DNA of 64,000 nucleotides from Kalymmatonema hyalinum WJT4-NPBG1 (lineage in GTDB: Bacteria; Cyanobacteriota; Cyanobacteriia; Cyanobacteriales; Nostocaceae): contig JAHHIB010000027.1 of the NCBI GenBank assembly GCA_019359075.1, positions 1 through 64,000 on the forward strand. The letters are read 5' to 3'. Below, one piece after another: positions 41,157 to 49,906 of this stretch; the stretch's first letter is position 1; the number at the start of each line of letters is the position of its first letter. The translations under genes were made by a program, and so were the position numbers. The notes beneath the pieces are model-generated. The model searched no databases. It saw only the letters and a list, made by a program, of their open reading frames with translations, and had not been told where the DNA came from.

Positions 41157-41507
41157 TCAAATACCCACTGCTCGGTCGAAGCGTAACATTTCCAGACTTC
41201 TATCGCCATACACCCCCTCTATCTGCTGATAACAGCAGTCTATGGCAAAATCGTTCAACTCTTCAGGGTAAATACCGTACATCTCCTCAAACACCTCTGG
41301 TTCCACACGGCAAAATCGCGGACGGTTTGAGTAAATCCGACATTCTCGCGAATCTTTGTCGAAATTCACACACCATCCCCCTTCGCCTACCATACTCAGA
41401 TACAATTCCAGTTCCTCAGGTGATAAATACTCATATATATCTGGACGATCTGCTGGATCAAGATGACAGCAGGCTCCACATTCCTTAACACATTGCCAAG
41501 TTGCCAT
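41157..41507 (-). CDS. YkgJ-family cysteine-cluster protein
   Basis: CVKECGACCHLDPADRPD...GGWCVNFDKDSRECRIYSNRPRFCRVEP. Confidence 0.92.
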   Translation of the reverse strand: MATWQCVKECGACCHLDPADRPDIYEYLSPEELELYLSMVGEGGWCVNFDKDSRECRIYSNRPRFCRVEPEVFEEMYGIYPEELNDFAIDCCYQQIEGVYGDRSLEMLRFDRAVGI

Positions 41508-41653
41508 GACTAAAACCTGTTCTAAACGGTGCTATTTTTTTAATTTTTATAGTTTTTTCTATAATTTTGTTAAGTAAATTAAAGAGAGTGGGCGATCGCC
41601 GGATATGATCAATTGCGGGGTTTGTAGTTATATCATTTCCTTTGGGAGGAAAA

Positions 41654-41785
41654 ATGGAAGCTTTAGCCAATACTCTAGGCAATATTCATTGGGAAGTTAT
41701 TTTCCAGCTCGTTTCTGTCGCACTCATCATGTTAGCCGGTCCTGCGGTCATTTTTGTGCTGGCATTTCGCAACGGCGACCTGTAA
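41654..41785 (+). CDS. psb30: Photosystem II protein Psb30 (Ycf12), 43 aa
   Basis: Not in the ORF track because of size. [43 protein letters not shown], with GGGAGG-like RBS just upstream. Confidence 0.88.
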   Translation: MEALANTLGNIHWEVIFQLVSVALIMLAGPAVIFVLAFRNGDL

Positions 41786-41960
41786 GAGTGCTGAGTAGCT
41801 AGGGGCGCAAGGCATTGCGCCCGTGCGTATTGAGTAGAAATGATTCGCAACTCATACTAATTTGAAAAAAGAATGCGACAGATACACAGTCTCAAAGCCT
41901 TGTTCTATTTGGCTTTGTTAATGCCGTACCTTATGAATGAGCGTTCTTAGTGAATTGGTA

Positions 41961-44096
41961 TCAGTACTCGTTGCTCAGAACGGATAAAGCTTGAAGCGCA
42001 GTTTGAATAATCATGTTGTATTCGGGTTGAGAAACATCAACCTCCATAGCCTCTTGACGATTGGTTCCTAATAAGGCGATGGTATGTCCTAGCTCAACAG
42101 CTAAAATTTTGCCTTCGGGATATCCAATTCTTAATTCTGGTACAGAGCCATTTTTATAAATACCACAGTTGTAGTGGCGTTGATTGTACTCAATGGTGGT
42201 TCTTAACGGCGTTGGTGGTGAAGCAAAAAAAATGTGAGACTGGGTTGGGAGCCTAACGCCAACTAACTCCAACTCGATGGAAGTATTGCCATTAAAGTGA
42301 TTTTCTCGTAATTTGTAAGCAATATCAAGTCGCGGTGGTAGAGGAAAATAGTCACGCCAGCGCCAAGCGATCGCCTTAATTTTGGAGGGGAAATCATCAA
42401 TAGTTTGTGATACAGTCAGCTTGATATGACCCTTGCCCACAGTTTGTTGCTCAAGGATTTGAACATTCGGTGTCCAAAAGACTGGATCTGGGTTTTCGAT
42501 ACCACAAGGCTCTAAAACATTAAGCTGTTGATAAAGCTGGTAATGAATTTGATTGAGGTTGGCTTGAGTGTCAATTTTCAAAAGTGGTTTGAGGTGCTGG
42601 AGTTCAAGACATTTGTTAGCGAACTCACTCAGACGCGATCGCAAGCCCTCCAAATTCTCTGATAACAAAGAAAATCCCCCAGCAGCCTTGTGTCCGCCGA
42701 ATTTGCCAAGCAAGTCCTGACAATATTCCAAAGCATCAAATATATGGAACTCTGGAATTCCACGCGCTGAACCGCGAATGTGCGTCTCATTCTCGTAAGT
42801 ACCAATAAACACTGGCACTCCGTAACGTTCCACCAAGCGAGAAGCAACAATACCAATCACACCGTGGTGCCAGTTATGTTGCACAATGACTAGTACACGG
42901 TCTTGTGGTAGAGAAGCAAGGTATTCTGTTTCTACGATTTCTATTGCCTCTTGCTCAATTTGCTCGCACATTTCCCGACGCTGGCGGTTAATGGCTTCGC
43001 ACTGCATAGCCCTTTCCAGCGCTATTCCCATATCGTCAGTCGTTAGCAATTCTATAACAATTTGTGGATCAGCAATCCGACCAATTGCATTAATTCGCGG
43101 ACCCAACCGAAAGCCAATATCCTCCGGCTTGAGAGAAGACGCGGGGACGCGGAGAGGGGGAGAGGGGGAGACAGTTGCATTTAAATTCCCCGTGTCCCCG
43201 TGTCCTCCTTTTGCCCCACTCGCCTGCACCCCAGACATTTGAATCAGCGCCTGTACTCCAGCAAGCTTGGATTTGGGTAACTGCTGCAAACCACTTTTCA
43301 CCCAGTGACGGTTTACGCCAGTCAACGGTGCTAAATCCGCAATGGTTCCTAATGTAAACAGTTCCAGCATCGAAGCTAATATGTCATCGTTAGCTTGTCC
43401 TAGTTTTTGGGCGAGGGACACAGCCAGAATGTAGGCGACACCAACACCAGCAATACCGCGATAAGGTGAAGATTCTCGTATGAGTTTCGGATTGAGAATA
43501 GCGTGTGCTGGGGGTAATTGTTGAGGAATGTCGTGGTGGTCAGTGATAATGACTTTTAGACCAAGTTCTCTAGCTCTGGCAATTGGTTCAAAGGCTGAGA
43601 TGCCATTATCCACAGTCAGAATCAATCCTACGCCTTCGCTATGGAATTCTTCAATAATGCGTTTATTGATACCGTAGCCTTCATGCATCCGACTAGGAAT
43701 AGCATAATCGACTTGAGCGCCCAACCAACGCAGACTACGCAAAAGTAAAGCAGTGCTTGTCATCCCATCAGCATCGTAGTCACCGCAGATGGCGATTTTT
43801 TCTTCTTTGGCGATCGCCCAATCCAACAATTCCAGACTGATTTCCAAATCAGGAAAGTCGTCCAAGGGCGAAGGTAATACCAAGTCTCCTGAATTTAAAA
43901 AAGCTTGGGCTTGTTCTTTTGTTTCAATACCCCGGTTTATCAACAATTGGTTGATTAAGGGCGGTAAATTTGTAACTTCCGCCAGCTTTTGTGCCGATTC
44001 TGTTTTTTGAGGGGAAATTTGCCACCTTTGATCAGGTAGTCGTTGACGAAGACGGGAAAATTCAGGCGTGGATTGGTTTGACACAGTATGAATCAA
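41961..44096 (-). CDS. recJ: Single-stranded-DNA-specific exonuclease RecJ
   Basis: ICGDYDADGMTSTALLLRSL, ILTVDNGISA, VIITDHHDIP, FGGHKAAGGFSL. Confidence 0.95.
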   Translation of the reverse strand: MIHTVSNQSTPEFSRLRQRLPDQRWQISPQKTESAQKLAEVTNLPPLINQLLINRGIETKEQAQAFLNSGDLVLPSPLDDFPDLEISLELLDWAIAKEEKIAICGDYDADGMTSTALLLRSLRWLGAQVDYAIPSRMHEGYGINKRIIEEFHSEGVGLILTVDNGISAFEPIARARELGLKVIITDHHDIPQQLPPAHAILNPKLIRESSPYRGIAGVGVAYILAVSLAQKLGQANDDILASMLELFTLGTIADLAPLTGVNRHWVKSGLQQLPKSKLAGVQALIQMSGVQASGAKGGHGDTGNLNATVSPSPPLRVPASSLKPEDIGFRLGPRINAIGRIADPQIVIELLTTDDMGIALERAMQCEAINRQRREMCEQIEQEAIEIVETEYLASLPQDRVLVIVQHNWHHGVIGIVASRLVERYGVPVFIGTYENETHIRGSARGIPEFHIFDALEYCQDLLGKFGGHKAAGGFSLLSENLEGLRSRLSEFANKCLELQHLKPLLKIDTQANLNQIHYQLYQQLNVLEPCGIENPDPVFWTPNVQILEQQTVGKGHIKLTVSQTIDDFPSKIKAIAWRWRDYFPLPPRLDIAYKLRENHFNGNTSIELELVGVRLPTQSHIFFASPPTPLRTTIEYNQRHYNCGIYKNGSVPELRIGYPEGKILAVELGHTIALLGTNRQEAMEVDVSQPEYNMIIQTALQALSVLSNEY

Positions 44097-44286
44097 TGAT
44101 TGTGTTGCAAAAACCTCTTGAGGACACGATAACTACTTTACAGGGAGTAGTTATGCAGAAGATTACCATGTTCCGCTACCTAAGAAGTAAGGAGGAATCA
44201 TGTATCGAATAAAAAAGGAATAGAGCCGCACAAGCAGACGATTAGCTGGGTAATATAATTTTTATCTTTCAACTGTACAAAAACTA

Positions 44287-44706
44287 ATGTCTGAAAACGA
44301 TAAAAGCCCGATTGAATTGGCTGAGCTGATCCAACAGGTTAAAGAAGACCTTCTCTCCGTGACACCTGGAAAAGATAAGGATGCGCCTTTCCTGTTTGTT
44401 GAATCTGTGGAACTGGAACTACAAGTCACTGTCAAGCGAACTGGTAAAGCAGGTGTCAAGGGAAATATCAAAATTAATGTGCTAGGGAGTGGAGGCGAGG
44501 TTGGTGGTGAAATTGGTGGCGATCGCGCTCAAGATAGAACTCATAAAGTTAAAGTAAAACTATCTCCACTTTTTGATAAGGAGCGTTTAGTGAAGTTTTA
44601 TGAGCAGGTGTATTCGGAAAATATGCCAGCGACGGTGAAGAACAGTATAACGGGACTCTTCAAAGGTGATGAGGAAAGCAACCTGAATGAAGACCTCGGT
44701 GACTAG
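44287..44706 (+). CDS. trypco2 (trypsin-co-occurring domain 2)-like protein
   Basis: IELAELIQQVKEDLL...LFVESVELELQVTVKRTGKAGVKGNIKINVLGSGGEVGGE...HKVKVKLSPLF. Confidence 0.75.
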   Translation: MSENDKSPIELAELIQQVKEDLLSVTPGKDKDAPFLFVESVELELQVTVKRTGKAGVKGNIKINVLGSGGEVGGEIGGDRAQDRTHKVKVKLSPLFDKERLVKFYEQVYSENMPATVKNSITGLFKGDEESNLNEDLGD

Positions 44707-44734
44707 TACTCAGACCAATAGGTAAAGGGGTAAA

Positions 44735-46786
44735 GTGAAACTGCTGGAGCTGAGGTTCTATCCAATTGAACGGAAGCAGGATTGCTTCAAAGTGAGTGTG
44801 GAGGGTTCATCAGGAGAAGTCCATCATGAACCACCTCTACCTTTTCTAGATAGTGAGACTCCCGATGTGCAGGACAGGCGTTTCACAGTAGTCAAGATAT
44901 TAGAGTCAACAAAGTTTAATCAGAAGGACTTTTCGCAAGAAGAACAAGCATGGATGGTGCGCGAGCAACTTCTGTTGTCGGAACAGAATGCTTTTCAGCC
45001 TCAATGGTTGGCTACTATTGGGCGTAGACTTTACCAAATATTAGGTCAAAACATTCAGCAGGTGATTGAGGCGGCGGTAGCAGATGCTAAGCGCTTGAGC
45101 ACTTGGTTGCATATTCGCCTAAGGTTTCCAGCAGACGATCCCAAATATGTTCGCTTAACCGATTATCCTTGGGAGTTGCTCCATAACGATTACGGGTTTC
45201 TAGCGCATCAAGGAGTGACTTTCTCGCGCTATATTGCTTATAAGAGTCCTCGTCCCAACTTACCGAGTGTTGAACGGCTCAATGTTTTGTTGATTTCTTC
45301 TGGAGCAGGTGATGATAGAATCGGACTGAAATCATTACCTTCTGATGAGCGAGAAGCGATCGCCCAAGGACTGCAACACGCCCGAGAGCAGGGAGCAATT
45401 CAATTAGAAATTTTAACTCCTCCAACATTAAATACGCTCCGCAGGCGGTTGCTAGAACGCCAAACTGCTGCGGTTCCTCACGTTCTGCATTTTGATGGTC
45501 ATGGCTTTTTCGGTAAGCGCTGTAATGAAGCAGGATGCAGGAAAGCTTATAAACAGAGTAAACAAGAGTGTGAATGCGGTGCAACCTTGGGAGAAGCCCA
45601 AGGTTATTTGGTATTTGAGCAATCAAATGGAACTGCTGATTATGTAAGTGCTCAAGAACTTGGCGAACTGTTGGGTAATTTGGGGCGTCGAGAGCAACCC
45701 AACTCAGAGCAGGGAATTGCATTGGTTGTTCTGAGTAGTTGCAAAAGTGGAATGTCTCGTTTAAGTGATTCTGTTTTCAACGGGGTAGCTCAGAATTTGA
45801 TTGGTCGGGGTATTCCGTCTGTGGTGGCAATGCCGTATTCTATCAGTGTGGCTGCTGCGAGTGCTTTTGCAGAAGATTTTTATCGTTCGCTTGGGCAAAA
45901 AGAGTCACTGGCGATCGCACTACGGCGGGGACAAAGTGCAATGGGAATTGAAGGAAATCAGTGGTATCGTCCTGTGCTGTATCTGCGTTGGGAGGATAAT
46001 GACGGAGGACAACTCTTTGATCAGGTTGTACGAGCGATGAACGAGGAATTTGTAAATCCATTGGCACAGAAGGAACAAAATCTGATCTGGAAAGATACTC
46101 ATATGACAGCGACATATGAATATGATGTATTTATTAGTCATGCAAGTGAAGATAAGGAAGATTTTGTAAGACCTCTAGCTAAAGAGCTACAAAATAGAGG
46201 TTATCGAGTCTGGTATGATGAAATTTCTTTGAGTTGGGGAGACAACCTAAGTAGTTCAATTGATAAAGGTATTTCACAATCAAAGTTTGGAATTATTGTA
46301 CTCAGTCAAAATTTCTTTAAAAAGAAATGGACAGAGCGTGAGTTAAATGGATTTGTTTCCAAAGAAGTCAATGATGAAAAAGTCATACTTCCTATTTGGC
46401 ATCAGGTATCAAAAAAGGAAGTTTTAGCTTTTTCTCCAACTCTTGCTGGTAAAATTGCAATCGATTCTTCTCAAGGAATTGATTATATTGTTAATAAATT
46501 TGTTGATATCATGACCCAGAACGATGTCCCTCATTCTAAGCCTATAGACAATTTTCCCGAAAACTCACCATCATCAAATTCTCCTCAGATATTACCAAGG
46601 ATAAAATCATCACGTCAGCAACTTCGTCTTCAAGAGGAACTTACAGATTTACGAGAAGAAAGGGAGGCTTGTAACAACCAATATCGTTCAGCAATAGATG
46701 AAGCTCAACGAGTTCGTTTAAAAAGAAAACTTGATGATTTAGACAATCAAATAGATAACATAGAGCGTCAACTAGATAATATGTGA
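44735..46786 (+). CDS. CHAT-TIR fusion with C-terminal coiled coil
   Basis: CHAT caspase-like (VPHVLHFDGHGFFG...GIALVVLSSCKSGM), TIR (YEYDVFISHASEDKEDFVRPLAKELQNRGYRVWYDE...SIDKGISQSKFGIIVLSQNFFKKKWTEREL), tail NNQYRSAIDEAQRVRLKRKLDDLDNQIDNIERQL. GTG start. Confidence 0.9.
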   Translation: MKLLELRFYPIERKQDCFKVSVEGSSGEVHHEPPLPFLDSETPDVQDRRFTVVKILESTKFNQKDFSQEEQAWMVREQLLLSEQNAFQPQWLATIGRRLYQILGQNIQQVIEAAVADAKRLSTWLHIRLRFPADDPKYVRLTDYPWELLHNDYGFLAHQGVTFSRYIAYKSPRPNLPSVERLNVLLISSGAGDDRIGLKSLPSDEREAIAQGLQHAREQGAIQLEILTPPTLNTLRRRLLERQTAAVPHVLHFDGHGFFGKRCNEAGCRKAYKQSKQECECGATLGEAQGYLVFEQSNGTADYVSAQELGELLGNLGRREQPNSEQGIALVVLSSCKSGMSRLSDSVFNGVAQNLIGRGIPSVVAMPYSISVAAASAFAEDFYRSLGQKESLAIALRRGQSAMGIEGNQWYRPVLYLRWEDNDGGQLFDQVVRAMNEEFVNPLAQKEQNLIWKDTHMTATYEYDVFISHASEDKEDFVRPLAKELQNRGYRVWYDEISLSWGDNLSSSIDKGISQSKFGIIVLSQNFFKKKWTERELNGFVSKEVNDEKVILPIWHQVSKKEVLAFSPTLAGKIAIDSSQGIDYIVNKFVDIMTQNDVPHSKPIDNFPENSPSSNSPQILPRIKSSRQQLRLQEELTDLREEREACNNQYRSAIDEAQRVRLKRKLDDLDNQIDNIERQLDNM

Positions 46787-46845
46787 ATTACAAGCTTTAT
46801 TGGTGAAGATATATTAATTAATATTAAAAGATAAATTTTAGCCAA

Positions 46846-47808
46846 ATGTTATTTGATAGTGAGCGTGAAAAGCTTCGCAAAGATTATGCAGATTGTATTG
46901 TTGAACGAGAGGTTTGTAATAATCAGTACCGTTCGACTATAGATGAAGCTCAACGAGTCCGTTTAAAAAGGAAACTTGATGGTTTTGACAAACAAATAAA
47001 TGAACTGGAACGTCAGCTATCTGGACAGGATTTAACTGCAGATGCTAATCGTCGCTCTCGTGCCTTAGAAGAGAAGCTTCCCAAAATAGACTTTAAAAAA
47101 CAAATAGGGATTGTAAAAGATATTTTGGAGCAATTTGCAGAATATGGGGCTGCTCTCTTTTTTATAAACGATAGCTTCAACATGGCAGGAGATTTATTTA
47201 GTTTAGAATTAAAAAATTGCTTAAAAGATGAGACAACAGACTTAAAGCATTATGAGATAGCCTTCTCAGTTGACAGAAGATTGGACGAAATAGGTTTTCT
47301 CCAAGGATTGGGAGGTTATTTGGGTATTGATGAAATCAATAGTAAAGAAGAATACTCAAAAGTTATTGAAAAGTTTTTTGGCTTTATAGAAAATGGAAGT
47401 ATTGTTTTTATTGAACTGAGAAAAATTGACTTATTAGATGATAAAGAAAATTTCTTGTCTTGGTTGGTAGACTTTTTCTGGAAATCATTAGTTGAAGAAT
47501 TACCTTTAATTTGCAAAAATAAAGATATTGAACAAGTAAAGTTTATAATTCTTGTGACTTCAGATGATGATATTTTTGATGAATGTTCCAGTTTGCCATT
47601 TTTTTGTCATGAAGAATCCTTTGATATCTATCAAATTTTTGCAATTCTCTTGACGGAGTGGAGTGAAAAAGAAATTCATCTTTGGCTGACAAAACACTCA
47701 GGATTACCTAAAAAGAAAATTACTCCAATCGCTAAGAGTGTTTATAAGTCAAGTCGTGGTGGTACTCCTAAACTTATCTGTGATGCACTAAAAAATAAAC
47801 TGAATTAG
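46846..47808 (+). CDS. Coiled-coil plus probable inactive-STAND (iSTAND)-like domain protein
   Basis: N-terminus VCNNQYRSTIDEAQRVRLKRKLDGFDKQINELERQL nearly copies the CHAT-TIR tail; C-terminal part is P-loop-fold-like without a clear Walker A. Fold call is inference. Confidence 0.6.
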   Translation: MLFDSEREKLRKDYADCIVEREVCNNQYRSTIDEAQRVRLKRKLDGFDKQINELERQLSGQDLTADANRRSRALEEKLPKIDFKKQIGIVKDILEQFAEYGAALFFINDSFNMAGDLFSLELKNCLKDETTDLKHYEIAFSVDRRLDEIGFLQGLGGYLGIDEINSKEEYSKVIEKFFGFIENGSIVFIELRKIDLLDDKENFLSWLVDFFWKSLVEELPLICKNKDIEQVKFIILVTSDDDIFDECSSLPFFCHEESFDIYQIFAILLTEWSEKEIHLWLTKHSGLPKKKITPIAKSVYKSSRGGTPKLICDALKNKLN

Positions 47809-47837
47809 TTTTTTTACGTTTATTTCTGGAGTAGCTT

Positions 47838-48815
47838 ATGAATTTGCCTGCTAAATTGACTTTTGAAAACAATCCCAATCGGCGTCCCGAAAATCCACAT
47901 AAACATTCACCAACGCGCCCAGAGCCATATGTCGTTTCTTCAGAATTAAAGAAAGCTGTGAATTTGGCAATCTATCTCAGGCGACCATTATTATTAGAAG
48001 GAGACGCCGGGTGTGGTAAGACTCGTCTTGCTTCGGCTGTTGCCTATGAGTTAGGACTTCCTCTTTATCGTTGGGATATCCGTTCCACTACTAAAGCGCA
48101 GGATGGACTCTATGAATATGATGCTATCCTCAGATTGCATGATGTGCAAACACAGAAAGTAGAGCAAATACAGTCAGTAGATGAAGCAGAAACTGACGAG
48201 GAGGAAGATGAGGAAAGAGTCAATCATAATCCTGCTAACCCCAAACATTACCGTAAATTTGGAGCTTTAGGAAAGGCATTTCAGCTAAAGAATCACCCAG
48301 CAGTTGTACTGATTGATGAAATTGACAAAGCAGATTTGGATTTCCCGAATGATTTGTTAACAGTTTTAGATGAACCTTGGGAATTCAAAATTAAGGAAAC
48401 GGGGGAAACGATTCGCGCTACACACAAACCAATTGTCATTATTACCAGTAATAAGGAAAAAGGTAACTTACCTGCGCCATTTCTGCGTCGTTGCCTGTAT
48501 CATTATGTAGACTTCCCAAACGATGCGAAACGGTTGCAGGATATCGTCGAGAAGCATTACCAGATTCGTGAGGAAGAATCACCGCCTCCTAATTTGGTAA
48601 ACACAGCAATTGAGCGTTTTCTAAATGTGTGGAATGAAGGCGGACTTTTCAAGAAACCAGGAACCAGCGAATTTCTCGATTGGCTGAAAGCACTCCATAC
48701 CTTTGAGCCAAAACCTTACAGCGCGACGCAACTGAAAAAAGACAAGTTGCTTCCCTACCGAGAGTTATTATTTAAGCTGCAACAGGACTGGAAGAAGTAT
48801 GCCAAAGCCTCATGA
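47838..48815 (+). CDS. MoxR-type AAA+ ATPase
   Basis: RRPLLLEGDAGCGKTRLASAVAYELG (Walker A), AVVLIDEIDKADLDFPNDLLTVLDE (Walker B), IVIITSNKEKGNLPAPFLRRCLYHYVDFP. Confidence 0.93.
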   Translation: MNLPAKLTFENNPNRRPENPHKHSPTRPEPYVVSSELKKAVNLAIYLRRPLLLEGDAGCGKTRLASAVAYELGLPLYRWDIRSTTKAQDGLYEYDAILRLHDVQTQKVEQIQSVDEAETDEEEDEERVNHNPANPKHYRKFGALGKAFQLKNHPAVVLIDEIDKADLDFPNDLLTVLDEPWEFKIKETGETIRATHKPIVIITSNKEKGNLPAPFLRRCLYHYVDFPNDAKRLQDIVEKHYQIREEESPPPNLVNTAIERFLNVWNEGGLFKKPGTSEFLDWLKALHTFEPKPYSATQLKKDKLLPYRELLFKLQQDWKKYAKAS

Positions 48816-49906
48816 ATTCCTTTAATCCACAAGGTTTGATTGTTCGCGCTTTCATTCGTTTGCGCCAAAGTGGTTTTCAGCTTGGCGTCGGAGAACTTTT
48901 GGCAGCACGGCAAGCGGTTGAGGGGGGATTTGGGGAAAATGAAGAAGCACTGGCAGAGACATTAAAGATTTTATGGTGTCACTCCCCATCCGAACAAAGC
49001 CAGTTTGACCCCATCTGGGAGTCTTTGCTGATGAGTTCGACTCCCAAACAATCCGAAAAACCTCCTCCAAGAGAACCAAAGCTTGAGCCTCCTCATCAAG
49101 AGCGGATGGAGGAACCGCAGAAACCATCGTCACCGCCTCCCGAAGAGGCTGTAACTGAGATCAAGTCTAAACCAGAACTGGCATCGCTCCCGATTCGGGC
49201 ACCTTTTACACCAGTGGAAAACGAGGATACATCTACATTACAGGCATATTATCCCATCTCCCGTCGTTCCATGGTTTATAGTTGGCGGTATCTACGGCGA
49301 CCTGTTGCTGATGGTCCATTAGATGTGCTAGATGTCAATGCAACCATTGAGCAAGCCACCCGCCAGGGATTTTACTTAACTCCAGTCTACCGCAGACGAG
49401 AACAAAATAATGCTCATCTGTTGTTGCTGCTCGATCAAAATGGCTCAATGACGCCGTTTCATCGCTTCACTCGCGATTTAGTGGAAACAGCAATCTACGA
49501 AAGTTGTCTGCAACCGGAAAAGGTAAATGTATTCTATTTCCATAACGTTCCTGCTGCGAGTGTTTACAAAGACCTTTACCTGACAGAACCAATTGCCTTA
49601 CAGACAGTATTAGAAACCTGCGATAATGAAACTAGCATATTGATTGTCAGCGATGCTGGGGCAGCACGAGGGTATCGGAAGTTAGAGCGAATTCGAGCGA
49701 CTACGAGTTTTTTATTTCAACTAAAGCGGTACACTTCTTTGATTGCTTGGTTAAATCCGATGCCGGAAGAACGTTGGATTGGCAGTTCGGCAGAAATTAT
49801 TGCCAATTTGGTGCCAATGTACCAGATGGATAATAATGGCTTAAGTAATGCTATTGATATTGTGCGCGGGCAACCCCTACAACACTTACATTCACCTTTT
49901 TCATGA
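48812..49906 (+). CDS. von Willebrand factor A-like protein (ternary conflict-system type)
   Basis: HLLLLLDQNGSMTPFHRFTRDLVETAI (degenerate MIDAS) and ILIVSDAGAARG; ATGA overlap with the MoxR gene. Confidence 0.8.
   Translation: MNSFNPQGLIVRAFIRLRQSGFQLGVGELLAARQAVEGGFGENEEALAETLKILWCHSPSEQSQFDPIWESLLMSSTPKQSEKPPPREPKLEPPHQERMEEPQKPSSPPPEEAVTEIKSKPELASLPIRAPFTPVENEDTSTLQAYYPISRRSMVYSWRYLRRPVADGPLDVLDVNATIEQATRQGFYLTPVYRRREQNNAHLLLLLDQNGSMTPFHRFTRDLVETAIYESCLQPEKVNVFYFHNVPAASVYKDLYLTEPIALQTVLETCDNETSILIVSDAGAARGYRKLERIRATTSFLFQLKRYTSLIAWLNPMPEERWIGSSAEIIANLVPMYQMDNNGLSNAIDIVRGQPLQHLHSPFS

Noticed and set aside
45279-45722. 147-aa minus ORF inside the CHAT-TIR gene
   Set aside because: Antisense shadow of a strongly supported CDS; no family features.
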